Counted from the first letter of the stretch, positions 1 to 9,221 are shown. The stretch is DNA of 64,000 bases from Planctomycetota bacterium (GCA_003576905.1 QEVG01000002.1:124001-188000), one strand, 5' to 3'. Notes: a model not told the origin generated them from the sequence alone. A program made the numbers and translations.

Positions 1-3000
1 GGTCGCCCAGCGCGATCCTTCACGCCGTCTGGTGGGATGCGAAGCTGCACCTATTCGCACTTCCGTTGCCGGATTCGACGCGCGATGACTCCCGGGAGGC
101 ATCAGCGGCGCACGCGCCGCCGGCGATTCCGTGTTCCATTTCGGAGCTGCGAGCCGCCATCGAAGAGCTTTCGCCTGAAAGCCTGATCGCTGCCGCGGCG
201 CAGGAGTCTTCGCTCACGCTCTGGCTGCCGCGGAGCGCAGCGGACACACGCGGCGACACCGGCGACAGCGCCCAGCCTGACCTTCGAACGACAGACGTCC
301 AGGCTCTGGCCCTCGGTCCGGCCGACGCCGTTGACTTTCTCGCCGGGCTCGCACCGGAAAGGGCACCTTCGGTGTCCGATTCGCTTCGCTACTGGGCAAT
401 CCTGGCCCGGTTCCTGCTCTCGCAGCTCGCGCGGCAGAAGTTCTGCCCGGATATCAGCGAAGCGCGCGAGGAGGAGTATGTCGCGCGGTGGCGGCTCTTC
501 GTGCTGGATCGAAGCGAGCTGACATGGCTGGAACGATTCGTCGCGGCGATGCCGCCCGTGTGCCGCGCAGTCGCCGCCGCGCCGGGTACGCCGTCGGACG
601 CCACATCGCTGGTCGAGAGCTTTCTCGCGGAGGCGGCGGACTGCGTGATTCGCCGGACGCTGGCCGATGACGAGTTCTATCAGCAGATCCCGCGCAAGGC
701 CGAGGAGTTCGGCAACTGGGACCTCAAATGGCTGGCGGCGCTCGTCGGTGACCGACGGGGGGTGGTCGCCGAGGCGGAGGAGAATGCCTCCGGCGCGGCA
801 CAGGTCCGCTCCTGGATCGCCCAGGCCGAGGGCGACGACGGTCCGTCGCCGAAATTACGCTTCATCCTTCGGGAACCTGCCGACGGGCACGAACCGTCCT
901 CCGCGCCGTGGACGCTTGAGTTTGAACTGCGCGCCGCCGATACCGGCGAAACACTTGACATCGTGCAGGTCTGGGCCGAGCGCGGCGATCAGCCCACCCT
1001 TCTCGGTTCCCACTTTATGAGCCGCCGCCAGCATCTCGCCGCGATGCTCGCCCGCGCGGCGGAGCTCTTTCCGGAGGTGGGGCGGGCCCTGGCCCGCGCC
1101 CGGTCGTCGGAGATTCGCCTGACGACGGCCGAGGCCCACGCCTTTCTGCGCGAGCGCGCGCCGCTCCTGGAAGCCGAAGGCTTCGAGATTGATCTTCCGG
1201 ACTGGGCGGTTCAGGCCGACCAGCAGCTCGGCCTCCAGCTTCACGTGGAGCCGCGCGATCAAGCCGGCGGCGGTGAAGTCAGCCTGAGCCGCCTCGGCCT
1301 GTCATCGCTGCTCGATTTCAACTGGCGGATCGCGGTCGGCGGCGACCGGCTCACAATGGAGGAGTTCGAGCAGCTTGCACGGCAAAAGGCTCCGCTGGTC
1401 AAGCTGCGCGGCCGGTGGATCGGCCTGGACCACAATGCCGCTGACAGGGCACTGGCCTTCCTCAAGCGGCAGCCGAAGGGGCCGATCACCTTGATGCAGG
1501 CGATCCGCCTTGCCGGCGGGGCCGACGAGGCCGACAGCGGGCTGCCGATCATCGGCCTTTCCGGGACCGACTGGCTGGAGAACTTCCTGCGCGAGTCGCC
1601 CGAAATGCAGGTCGAGGCCTTCGATCCGCCGCACGGCTTCATGGGGACGCTTCGGCCATACCAGCTTCGCGGCGTGCACTGGCTCGCGTTTCTCGACCGC
1701 ATCGGCATCGGCGCGTGCCTTGCCGATGACATGGGACTGGGCAAGACCATTCAACTCATTGCCCTGCTCCTGCACGAGCGCAGCGATGGAAACGCCCCCG
1801 GGCCGACGCTTCTTTTCTCGCCCATGTCGGTGGTCGGAAACTGGGAACGCGAGTTGCAGCGCTTTGCCCCGTCGCTCCGTGTGCTCGTTCATCACGGGCC
1901 GCTGCGGCTCGGGGGTGACGCATTCGTCGACGCCGCGCGGAACTGCGACGTTGTACTGACCACCTACGGCCTGGCGGGCCGCGAGAGCCGGGATTTCTCC
2001 CGCGTCCCCTGGCACTGTATCGCCATGGACGAGGCCCAGAAGATCAAGAACCCGACCGCCCAGCAGACGATCGCCCTGCGCGGCCTTGTCGCGACCCATC
2101 GTGTGGCGCTGACTGGCACGCCGATCGAGAATCACCTTTCCGAGCTCTGGTCCATCATGGAGGTGCTGAACCCCGGCCTGCTCGGCACGGCGACCCAGTT
2201 CCGCAGCCGTTTTGCCGTGCCGATTGAAAAAATGGGGGATCCTCAGCGCGCCGAGCAGCTTCGCCGCCTCATTCGTCCGTTCATCCTGCGTCGACTGAAG
2301 GGAGACCCTTCGATCGCCGTGGACCTGCCTGAGAAGATGGAGATGAGGGTCTATTGCAACCTCACCCCCGAACAGGCTGCCCTCTACGAACGTACCGTTG
2401 CGACGACGCTTCAGGAGGTGGACACGGCGACCGGAATCCGACGCCGCGGGCTGATTCTCGCGGCGCTGACAAAGCTCAAACAGGTGTGCAATCACCCCGC
2501 GCACCTGCTTCGCCAGAAGGCCCCCCTCGACGACCGAAGCGGCAAGTGCGAACGACTCATTGAAATGCTCGAGGAGGTGCTCGAAGAGGGCGACTGCGCG
2601 CTGGTCTTCACGCAGTTCCGCGAGATGGGCGATCTGCTTCAGCAGATGATGCAGGATCGCCTCAGGCACGAAATCCCTTTCCTCCACGGTGGCACGCCGA
2701 TCAAGAAACGACAACAGATGATCGACGCGTTTCAGGACGAAACGGGACGCTATCGCATTTTTCTGTTGTCGCTCAAGGCGGGCGGCTTCGGCCTGAACCT
2801 CACAAGGGCCAATCACGTCTTCCATTTCGATCGGTGGTGGAACCCCGCCGTCGAGGAGCAGGCCGCCGACCGCGTGCATCGCATCGGGCAGACGCGGCGC
2901 GTGCAGGTGCACAAGTTCGTGTGCATCGGCACCGTGGAGGAGCGCATTGATCGGCTGCTTGCCGAGAAAAGCGCCCTCGCCGACCGGATCGTCGGCAGCG

Positions 3001-3083
3001 GCGACGAATGGCTGACGAACCTCAGCACCGTGGAGCTGCGCGAGTATCTCAAGCTGTCCGCCGAGGCGGTTTCGGAGACATGA
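1..3083 (+). CDS. SNF2-family DEAD/DEAH-box helicase (HelZ-like), 5' partial
   Basis: A Swi2/Snf2 ATPase that probably remodels or translocates on nucleic acid. The reading frame is open back to base 3, and the residues before the first possible internal start (SPSAILHAVWWDAKLHLFAL) resemble the usual N-terminus of bacterial HelZ proteins, so the true start lies just left of the window. The N-terminal half fits the SNF2-associated region of this family. The ATPase core shows Walker A (DDMGLGKT, about base 1725), a DEAQ box (about 2026), LTGTPIENHLSELWS (about 2109) and the C-terminal helicase signature FDRWWNPAVEEQAADRVHRIGQ (about 2826-2893). It is followed after one base by a small gene that probably belongs to the same transcript. 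Confidence 0.95.
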   Translation, partial: SPSAILHAVWWDAKLHLFALPLPDSTRDDSREASAAHAPPAIPCSISELRAAIEELSPESLIAAAAQESSLTLWLPRSAADTRGDTGDSAQPDLRTTDVQALALGPADAVDFLAGLAPERAPSVSDSLRYWAILARFLLSQLARQKFCPDISEAREEEYVARWRLFVLDRSELTWLERFVAAMPPVCRAVAAAPGTPSDATSLVESFLAEAADCVIRRTLADDEFYQQIPRKAEEFGNWDLKWLAALVGDRRGVVAEAEENASGAAQVRSWIAQAEGDDGPSPKLRFILREPADGHEPSSAPWTLEFELRAADTGETLDIVQVWAERGDQPTLLGSHFMSRRQHLAAMLARAAELFPEVGRALARARSSEIRLTTAEAHAFLRERAPLLEAEGFEIDLPDWAVQADQQLGLQLHVEPRDQAGGGEVSLSRLGLSSLLDFNWRIAVGGDRLTMEEFEQLARQKAPLVKLRGRWIGLDHNAADRALAFLKRQPKGPITLMQAIRLAGGADEADSGLPIIGLSGTDWLENFLRESPEMQVEAFDPPHGFMGTLRPYQLRGVHWLAFLDRIGIGACLADDMGLGKTIQLIALLLHERSDGNAPGPTLLFSPMSVVGNWERELQRFAPSLRVLVHHGPLRLGGDAFVDAARNCDVVLTTYGLAGRESRDFSRVPWHCIAMDEAQKIKNPTAQQTIALRGLVATHRVALTGTPIENHLSELWSIMEVLNPGLLGTATQFRSRFAVPIEKMGDPQRAEQLRRLIRPFILRRLKGDPSIAVDLPEKMEMRVYCNLTPEQAALYERTVATTLQEVDTATGIRRRGLILAALTKLKQVCNHPAHLLRQKAPLDDRSGKCERLIEMLEEVLEEGDCALVFTQFREMGDLLQQMMQDRLRHEIPFLHGGTPIKKRQQMIDAFQDETGRYRIFLLSLKAGGFGLNLTRANHVFHFDRWWNPAVEEQAADRVHRIGQTRRVQVHKFVCIGTVEERIDRLLAEKSALADRIVGSGDEWLTNLSTVELREYLKLSAEAVSET

Positions 3084-3084
3084 C

Positions 3085-3363
3085 ATGAGCCGAAAAAGAA
3101 ACGATCGCCCGACAGAGCCGCGCGACGCGCCGCCGATGCACCTGCCGGCCGACCCGACGCACTTTTGGAGGAGCACGGCGGACCTGGACGCGCTGGCGAA
3201 GTTCCCGGAAAACGACACGACGCCCGTGCTGAAGATGCTCGGGCCGATTCCCTTTCCGCGGGGGCGTTTTCCGGTGATGGGGTTTCTCGCGACGCTCTAC
3301 GACCACGTGGCCGGATACGCGGCCGAGAGCCCTGGCGGCCGCTGCGCGCCCTCCGATCCCTGA
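3085..3363 (+). CDS. small protein resembling the C-terminal region of HelZ-linked SWIM proteins
   Basis: 92 residues, starting one base after the helicase stop (TGA-C-ATG), so very likely co-translated with it. The body reads ADPTHFWRSTADLDAL, then VLKMLGPIPFPRGRFP, then FLATLYDHVAGYAAE. From memory, this FW / LGPxPF / LxxxYxxV pattern resembles the C-terminal segment of SWIM zinc-finger proteins often encoded beside HelZ-type helicases. No SWIM cysteines or histidine are present, so it would be only that tail acting as a separate subunit. The family link is an inference; the alternative is a lineage-specific protein of unknown role. Confidence 0.7.
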   Translation: MSRKRNDRPTEPRDAPPMHLPADPTHFWRSTADLDALAKFPENDTTPVLKMLGPIPFPRGRFPVMGFLATLYDHVAGYAAESPGGRCAPSDP

Positions 3364-3371
3364 GCTGCGCG

Positions 3372-4247
3372 CTACTCGTTTTCAGAAAGGCCCGCGGTCG
3401 CAAGGGCATCGCCCTCGTGATCGAGGGCTGCGAGCCGCGATCGGACCTGCGGCTGGTTGGGCTCGATCTGCAATGATTTTCGATAGAGCGCCGCGGCGCG
3501 CTGCCGCGCCAGCCGCGCGCGCCCGTCGCCGGAAAGGCCGATGTTCTCGTTCAGGATGGCCATCGCATTGTGCAGCCGCGGGTCGTTCGGGCGAAGCCGC
3601 ACCGCGGCGCGGTACTCCTCCAGCGCCTTGTCGTTCTCGCGCATCGACTGGTACAGCGACGCCATCATGACATGCGGCAGGGGGGACTCCGGGTCGGCCT
3701 TTTCGGCTTTTTGGAATGCGTCAAGGGCCTGTTCCTTGCGGCCGCGCGCCTTGTGGCAGAGCCCGATCCCGATCTGGGCCTCGACGCATCGAGGTTCGAC
3801 GCTCAGCGCATGCTCATAGGCGCGCTGCGCGGCCTCGAGCTGCTCGTCTCGGCGGTCGCTCGCCACGGCCCTCTTGCGCAGGGCGTTTCCAAGTGACACC
3901 GCGTAGTCACTCCGACCGGGGGCCTCCTTTACCGCCCGCCGATACTGTCGGATCGCCCCGTCGAGGTCTCCGGCCAGTTCCCGCACAAGGCCCAGCCCCG
4001 CCCGCGCCGTCGCCGAATGCGAGTCCTTCGCGAGGGCCTCCTCGAAAGCCTCCTGCGCCGCCGGGTACTGACGCTGTTCGAGAAGCTGGCGGCCCCGCAG
4101 CAGCTCGGCCCGGGCGGGACTCATCCCGTCCGAGGGTGACCGAGCCGCAGCCTGGCAGCCTCCCAGGACGCCGAGTGTCACTAGGGCGACTCCCAGGCCC
4201 GCGCCCGGCCGGGCAGATTCTCGCTTAGCTTTGCGACGCATGTCCAT
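3372..4247 (-). CDS. TPR-repeat lipoprotein
   Basis: 291 residues. A basic N-terminus and hydrophobic stretch end in a lipobox (VLGGC, Cys at about residue 31), so this is a predicted lipoprotein anchored in a membrane facing the periplasm. The rest is a run of tetratricopeptide repeats (for example LLRGRQLLEQRQYPAAQEAF, residues about 49-68), a protein-interaction scaffold. A GGAAAGG ribosome site lies 6 bases before ATG 4247. It converges on the small gene ending at 3363 and is divergent from the glycosyltransferase. Partner and process are unknown. Confidence 0.88.
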   Translation of the reverse strand: MDMRRKAKRESARPGAGLGVALVTLGVLGGCQAAARSPSDGMSPARAELLRGRQLLEQRQYPAAQEAFEEALAKDSHSATARAGLGLVRELAGDLDGAIRQYRRAVKEAPGRSDYAVSLGNALRKRAVASDRRDEQLEAAQRAYEHALSVEPRCVEAQIGIGLCHKARGRKEQALDAFQKAEKADPESPLPHVMMASLYQSMRENDKALEEYRAAVRLRPNDPRLHNAMAILNENIGLSGDGRARLARQRAAALYRKSLQIEPNQPQVRSRLAALDHEGDALATAGLSENE

Positions 4248-4360
4248 GAACGCCTTTCCGGCTGCCCGCGCGGGTGGGTCGGGCCATCGGTATTATCGGC
4301 CGGGCGGGGCTTCGGCATTGCGTAACCGCGTGTCCACGCAGGATTTGCACCCTTCGGATT

Positions 4361-4388
4361 TTGACTTCGTCGCGTCCGCTCTTATTAT
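4361..4388 (+). promoter_or_regulatory. sigma-70-type promoter for the glycosyltransferase
   Basis: TTGACT (4361-4366) and TATTAT (4383-4388) are separated by 16 bases, each a 5/6 match to consensus. The site lies in the AT-richer divergent region and would give a leader of about 60 bases before the ATG at 4456. Confidence 0.6.
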
Positions 4389-4455
4389 CTCCCGGTGTCC
4401 CCATTCCAGGTTCCGGGTGTTCGCACGATCCTGTCCCGGAGGGAAAGAGCGGCGC

Positions 4456-5187
4456 ATGCAGGTACTTGTTGCCATTCCCGTGTTTAACGAGGCCCGGTAC
4501 GTGGCCCGCGTGGTTTCGGACGTGCGCGCGCAGGGGCAGGATGTCCTCGTAGTGGATGACGGCTCGACCGACGACACGCCGCGGATTTTGCGCGGCATCG
4601 GCAATATCGACGTGATCCGCCATCCGGAAAACCGGGGCTACGGACAGAGCCTGATCGACGCCTTCGCCTATGCCGCCGGCCGCGGCTATGACTGGATCAT
4701 CACCATCGACTGCGACGACCAGCACGAGCCGGAGCGGATTCCGGAGTTCGTGAATCGGGCGGCACTCGACAACGTCGACATCATCTCGGGTTCTCGTTAC
4801 ATGACCGAGATGCCCGGCAGCACCGACGCGCCGGCCGACCGCCGCACAATCAATAGGACTATCACGCGGCTGCTCAATGATCGGCTGGGGCTTGCGCTGA
4901 CCGACGCGTTCTGCGGGTTCAAGGCGTACCGGGCAGCGAAAGTGGCGGCCCTGCCGCTGACGGTGCCCGGCTATGCGTTTCCGATGCAGTTCTGGGTGCA
5001 GGCGGTCCGGCACTGCCTGAATATCTGCGAACTTCCCGTCCCGCTGATCTACAATGACCCCACGCGGCATTTCGGCGGAATCCTGGACGACCCGGATTCC
5101 CGGCTCAATCATTACCTCGAAGTCTTTGAGACGGAGATGGCCCGGCCCTCGCCCTGCAAGGGGCCGCGCGTCCGCTGCGGCGCCTGA
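4456..5187 (+). CDS. family 2 glycosyltransferase (dolichyl-phosphate-mannose-synthase-like)
   Basis: 243 residues. A GT-A fold transferase that moves a sugar from a nucleotide donor to a lipid or glycan acceptor at the cytoplasmic face. It starts with the family pattern MQVLVAIPVFNEARYV and shows VVDDGSTDDT, HPENRGYGQS, the metal/donor motif DCDDQHEP and a later GSRYM. Catalytic residues are intact and no C-terminal membrane helix is seen, so it is a soluble short form. ATG 4456 is chosen because GGAGGG (4438-4443) lies 12 bases upstream and the family homology begins there; more upstream starts add no recognisable sequence. Confidence 0.9.
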   Translation: MQVLVAIPVFNEARYVARVVSDVRAQGQDVLVVDDGSTDDTPRILRGIGNIDVIRHPENRGYGQSLIDAFAYAAGRGYDWIITIDCDDQHEPERIPEFVNRAALDNVDIISGSRYMTEMPGSTDAPADRRTINRTITRLLNDRLGLALTDAFCGFKAYRAAKVAALPLTVPGYAFPMQFWVQAVRHCLNICELPVPLIYNDPTRHFGGILDDPDSRLNHYLEVFETEMARPSPCKGPRVRCGA

Positions 5188-5350
5188 CGCGCCGATGGAT
5201 TGCGTCGGGCGGGGTTCGACTTCCCGGAGCACTACCACGGGCCGACCGGAGAAAACGCCGGCCGATCCCTGCGCCCGCTGCGCGGCTATCATGTGGCTGT
5301 AACGAGCCGGACCCCGCCGTGCTCTAAACTTCAACTGGACCGCCGCCCTG

Positions 5351-6907
5351 ATGTCCCTTCTGACCGACACGCCGATCGATGTCCTGGCCGCTCCCGATGC
5401 GGATGGCGACATTCTCGTATGGCCGGACGCTCGGGCGCTTCCCGCGCTCGTCGAGGAAAACCGCCGACTGCTTTCCGGCGCCGAGGCCATGCTGGTGGAT
5501 CGGCCGCTTCGAGAGTGGCGCAGGCTCTCGCGCGGCGATGACACCGTGATTCTTGCGGGGCACCAGCCCGAGTTCATTCATCCCGGCGTGTGGGCCAAGC
5601 ACCCGGCGGTTGTCGCGCTGGCGCGGGTCGTGGGGGCGCGCGCGCAATATCTCCTGGTGGACAGCGATGTCCCGCTCCGCTTCGGGCTTGCGTGGCCGGA
5701 ACAGGTCGACGGACGGCTCCGCCGAGGCTGGGCGTCTCCCGGTGTCGGTGGGTCTGGGGCGTCATTTGAGCGCTTCCCGCCGCTTTCCGGCGGGGCGTGG
5801 CGACAGTTCCTGGACCAGGTGCCGAACGCGGGAGAATCGTCGTTCAAGGATTTCGCAGACGCCTTTGCCACGGAGCGCCCGGCCGACTACGTGGATCGCT
5901 GGGTGCTGGGAATGACCGCCGTTGAAGGGGCCGTGGACACGGGCTCGCCGGAATTCGTACGCGTATCGGAAGTGTTCGGCGGCCGTGGCGTATTCCGCGC
6001 GGATGTACCGGCATTCATCGTGCATCTTCTTCTGAACGCCCGGCGCTTCGCGGCCGAATACAACGCGGCGCTTGCGCGGTATCGCGCGCGGCGCGGCATG
6101 GCAGGAAACCAGCACCCGATCCCCGATTTGCACGAGTCCTCCGAGTCCATCGAGCTGCCGTTCTGGGTGGTATGCAGGGATCAACCGCGGCGCCGGCTGT
6201 TCGTATCGACTTCCGGCACCGGCGCATTGACGCTGAGGGCGGCGGATGAGGTCATCGTCGAGCTGGACGCGACGCGCCTGCAAAGCGACGCGACGTCGCT
6301 GGCCGGCCTGATGCCCGAGGGAATCGGTCTGCGGCCGCGGGCACTTGCGCTGACGATGTACGCCCGGTTGCTCGCCTGCGAACTATTCATTCACGGTATC
6401 GGCGGAGCGAAGTACGATCAGATCACCGATGACATCATTCGCGGGTTCTTCGGAACGGCGGCCCCGGCGTATGCCTGCGTGACCGCGACGCTGCGACTGC
6501 CCTTGGCGCGGTACGGAGTCAGCGCGGGCGACGTGCGCGCGGCGCGCCGGCGGCTGCGCGACATTCGCTATAACCCGCAGCGCTTTCTCGACGGCGCGGA
6601 CGCCACATTATTCAAGGGGCTGCTGGCCGAGCGTCAATCTGCGATTCGCGCGGCCGAATCGCTGCGCGCATCCGCTCCCCTGGACCGCATGGCCCGGCGA
6701 CACGGGTTTGATCGCATCCGCGCGGCCAATCAGGCCATGCTGGCTGCCCTGCCGGGTGTCGAGACCCGACTGCGCCAGGAGGCGGCGCGCCTCAATGAGC
6801 AGCTTGCGAACAACGTAATCTCCTGGTCGCGTGAGTGGTTTGTCGCCCTGCATGCGCCTGCGCGGCTCCGCGAACTGGCCGAACGCGTCGCGACCGCCGT
6901 CCATTAA
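5351..6907 (+). CDS. conserved hypothetical protein with BshC-like signatures
   Basis: 518 residues, soluble, no signal peptide. I do not recognise a firmly assigned family. Near residue 70 it has ILAGHQPEFIHPGVWAKH followed by YLLVDSDVP, and near residue 330 RPRALALTMYARLL then FIHGIGGAKYDQITDD. The order and spacing recall BshC, the cysteine-adding enzyme of bacillithiol synthesis (GQQ...GPLYxxxK, WxxxEDHD, RP...GPGExxYW), but the key residues differ. The C-terminal 100 residues are Arg/Ala-rich and probably helical. It lies between a glycosyltransferase and rsmH. A bacillithiol role is not claimed. Confidence 0.7.
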   Translation: MSLLTDTPIDVLAAPDADGDILVWPDARALPALVEENRRLLSGAEAMLVDRPLREWRRLSRGDDTVILAGHQPEFIHPGVWAKHPAVVALARVVGARAQYLLVDSDVPLRFGLAWPEQVDGRLRRGWASPGVGGSGASFERFPPLSGGAWRQFLDQVPNAGESSFKDFADAFATERPADYVDRWVLGMTAVEGAVDTGSPEFVRVSEVFGGRGVFRADVPAFIVHLLLNARRFAAEYNAALARYRARRGMAGNQHPIPDLHESSESIELPFWVVCRDQPRRRLFVSTSGTGALTLRAADEVIVELDATRLQSDATSLAGLMPEGIGLRPRALALTMYARLLACELFIHGIGGAKYDQITDDIIRGFFGTAAPAYACVTATLRLPLARYGVSAGDVRAARRRLRDIRYNPQRFLDGADATLFKGLLAERQSAIRAAESLRASAPLDRMARRHGFDRIRAANQAMLAALPGVETRLRQEAARLNEQLANNVISWSREWFVALHAPARLRELAERVATAVH

Positions 6908-6977
6908 GCGCTTCGCACCGCTTCCTCACGTCGGCAACCCCACGCGAACCTTCCCGCCGGTTAAGATGGTGCGCGTC

Positions 6978-7898
6978 ATGAGCGACGCGCTTGATTCACC
7001 CTCAGTTCATGTGCCCGTCCTGCCGGAAGAAGTCTGCTCGCTGCTCCTGGCATGCGACCCCGAAGTGGCGGTTGACTGCACGCTGGGTCTTGCGGGGCAC
7101 GCGCGACTCCTGTTGGAGCGGTCGCCGCGGCTGCGCCTGATCGGGCTCGACGTGGATTCCCACAACCTCTCGGCTGCCGCCGAGCGGCTTGCGCCTTTTG
7201 CCGGGCGGATCCAGCTTGTAAAGGCGAATTTTGCCGACTTGCGCGAGGTGTTGACGCGCTTGCAGGTCGAAGGCGCGGGGGCGATCCTGGCCGATCTGGG
7301 GGTCAGCAGCAATCAGATTTCCGACCCGCAAAAGGGCCTTTCATTTGAGGTCGACGGTCCGCTCGACATGCGGCTGGACGAGAACCTGACAACGACGGCG
7401 GCGGACCTGGTGAACGGCCTTCCGGAAGGGGAACTGGCGGATCTTCTTTACTTGCAGAGCCAGGAACGATTAAGCCGAAAAATCTCAAAGCGGATATGCC
7501 AGGTTCGGCGTCAGGGCCGTATCAACAGCACGGTCCAGCTTGCGCGCCTGGTCGCTTTCGCCGTCGGGCAGAATCCGGACGCGCATCGAGGCCGCATTCA
7601 CCCGGCCACGCGGACATTCATGGCGCTGCGCATGGCGGTGAATCGCGAAGCCGCGTCGCTTCAGCGGCTCCTGGCGCAGGCGCCGGACTGCCTTCGTGCG
7701 GGAGGCCGCATTGGCGTCATCAGCTTTCACAGTGGAGAAGACCGGCTGGTCAAGGATGACTTCCGCACCCGTTCGCGGGCGGGCATCTATGAACTCGTGA
7801 CGAAAAAGCCCGTATGTGCCGGCGAAGTTGAGAGCGCGACGAACCCGCGGAGCCGGAGTGCCAAGCTTCGCGTCGCGCAGCGCGAATCGAGCCCTTGA
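6978..7898 (+). CDS. rsmH: 16S rRNA (cytosine-1402-N4)-methyltransferase RsmH
   Basis: 306 residues from ATG 6978. It methylates N4 of C1402 in 16S rRNA near the decoding centre, using SAM. It begins HVPVLPEEVCSLL, with the SAM motif DCTLGLAGHARLLL, then ILADLGVSSNQISDPQKGLSF, HPATRTFMALRMAVN, and ends with GRIGVISFHSGEDRLVKDDF, all diagnostic. It is usually the first or second gene of the dcw cluster; here no mraZ precedes it. ATG 6966 in the same frame is an alternative start. Confidence 0.95.
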   Translation: MSDALDSPSVHVPVLPEEVCSLLLACDPEVAVDCTLGLAGHARLLLERSPRLRLIGLDVDSHNLSAAAERLAPFAGRIQLVKANFADLREVLTRLQVEGAGAILADLGVSSNQISDPQKGLSFEVDGPLDMRLDENLTTTAADLVNGLPEGELADLLYLQSQERLSRKISKRICQVRRQGRINSTVQLARLVAFAVGQNPDAHRGRIHPATRTFMALRMAVNREAASLQRLLAQAPDCLRAGGRIGVISFHSGEDRLVKDDFRTRSRAGIYELVTKKPVCAGEVESATNPRSRSAKLRVAQRESSP

Positions 7899-7912
7899 GA
7901 ATTACAAATTCT
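7898..7912. promoter_or_regulatory. AT-rich inverted repeat before the LysM gene
   Basis: AGAATT-ACA-AATTCT, a perfect 6-bp dyad that begins at the rsmH stop codon in otherwise GC-rich DNA, 40 bases before the LysM start. It could be an operator or part of a promoter; no well-spaced -35/-10 pair was found with it. Confidence 0.35.
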
Positions 7913-7952
7913 GTGCTATCTTTGTCGCCGAAGCACACGGAGGTGCATCCAG

Positions 7953-9221
7953 ATGACCCGGGAGACCAAGATCGGACTGCTTGTCGGACTTGCCTTCATC
8001 ATCGTCTTTGCGATCATCCTTTCAGAAAAGGGCCCTTCCGGTCGGAATACGTCACTGCCCGCCTTCACCGTCGCTGACGCCGCGAAGTCCGGCGGTCCCG
8101 CCGCGTCGGACCAGCGGCCGCTCAACAACGCGGGCCGGCTTCCGGTCGACACCCAGCTTCCGCCGATCGTTCAGCCGGCCATCGGGGTAAACCCGAACAT
8201 GCCGCTCCGCGAAGAGGAAGTCGCACAAAGCACGCCCGTCGGCGGACAGGACCTGCCGCCCCTTCCGGAGTCGGTCATCAGCCTGATCAACGGTACCCTG
8301 CCGCCGGGCGGAGAGAAGTCCGCTGAACCGGCCAAACCGGTTGAGGCCCCGGTCGTAGCGGTTCCGGAATCGGCCTTGGCGAATGCGCCGCAGAAATCTG
8401 CCGAGGCGGCGAAACAATCGCCCGGCAGCGCGGGCGAATCAGCCGCAAAGACGTCGCTGGCCTCATCGACTCGGGACGAGCCGACCGTGCTCCCCGCCTC
8501 GGCGCAGACCCAGTTTCTGACAATCAAGACCGTCCACGAGGTGCAGTCGGGCGAGAGCCTCGGCAAGATCGCGGCCCAGCATTACGGCACCTCGACGCCG
8601 ACCCGAATCGACGCCATTTACGAGGCCAACAAGGAAACTCTGAAAGATCGGCACATGGTCAAGGCCGGGCAGAAGCTGAAGATCCCCGACCTGGGCGAGG
8701 CCAGTGCCGACTTTGAGTCCGCCCCGGATTTCGCCCTGACCAACGTGAAGAATCCACCAAAGCTCGTGGCGAGCGATCCGCCGGCCCCGGCCGCCAGCAA
8801 GAAGCCTGCGCCCGGAGAGGCCCCGCTCGCGACCGCATCGAAGGAGAGCCAGGTTCGCATCCCGATACCAATCTCGGAGAAGCCCCCGGCGGACGCGTCA
8901 GAGCTGTTGGCCTCGCGCGGCGATTCGACGGCCGCCCTTCGATCCGTCAAGCCCGACGAAAAGAACGAGCCGAAGATTCCCAAGCCCGACAAGGTCAAGT
9001 TCCGCGTGTACGAAGTGAAGCCGAAGGATACGCTGAGCGGAATCGCCCGCCGCGAACTCGGCAGCGAGCGGTTGTACAGCGAGATTTACCGCCTCAACAA
9101 GGACATCCTGAACAATAAGAACTCGCTGAAGCCGGGCATGAAACTCCGGCTGCCGGAGCCGTCGGCCGCGGCGGAGTCGCGGACCGTGCTGTCGGCATCG
9201 AACGTTGACGATATGCCCTGA
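7953..9221 (+). CDS. membrane-anchored protein with two LysM domains
   Basis: 422 residues. A single N-terminal membrane helix (IGLLVGLAFIIVFAIIL, residues about 7-23) is followed by a Pro/Ala-rich linker. There are two LysM peptidoglycan-binding domains, one at about 193-246 (VQSGESLGKIAAQHYG to AGQKLKIPD) and one at about 349-402 (VKPKDTLSGIARRELG to PGMKLRLPE). It should sit in the inner membrane and bind peptidoglycan outside it, with no enzyme domain. GGAGGTG (7939-7945) precedes the ATG by 7 bases. Its place between rsmH and ftsL, within a cell-wall operon, suggests a role in septal wall attachment. Confidence 0.92.
   Translation: MTRETKIGLLVGLAFIIVFAIILSEKGPSGRNTSLPAFTVADAAKSGGPAASDQRPLNNAGRLPVDTQLPPIVQPAIGVNPNMPLREEEVAQSTPVGGQDLPPLPESVISLINGTLPPGGEKSAEPAKPVEAPVVAVPESALANAPQKSAEAAKQSPGSAGESAAKTSLASSTRDEPTVLPASAQTQFLTIKTVHEVQSGESLGKIAAQHYGTSTPTRIDAIYEANKETLKDRHMVKAGQKLKIPDLGEASADFESAPDFALTNVKNPPKLVASDPPAPAASKKPAPGEAPLATASKESQVRIPIPISEKPPADASELLASRGDSTAALRSVKPDEKNEPKIPKPDKVKFRVYEVKPKDTLSGIARRELGSERLYSEIYRLNKDILNNKNSLKPGMKLRLPEPSAAAESRTVLSASNVDDMP

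Noticed and set aside
1302-3218. Long minus-strand open frame opposite the helicase
   Set aside because: It is an antisense reflection of high GC3 in a gene with clear helicase motifs; composition is Arg/His-rich and no family pattern is seen.
7895-7919. TTGAGA ... TGCTAT as a promoter for the LysM gene
   Set aside because: Spacing is only 13 bases, too short for a sigma-70 promoter; only the dyad is reported.
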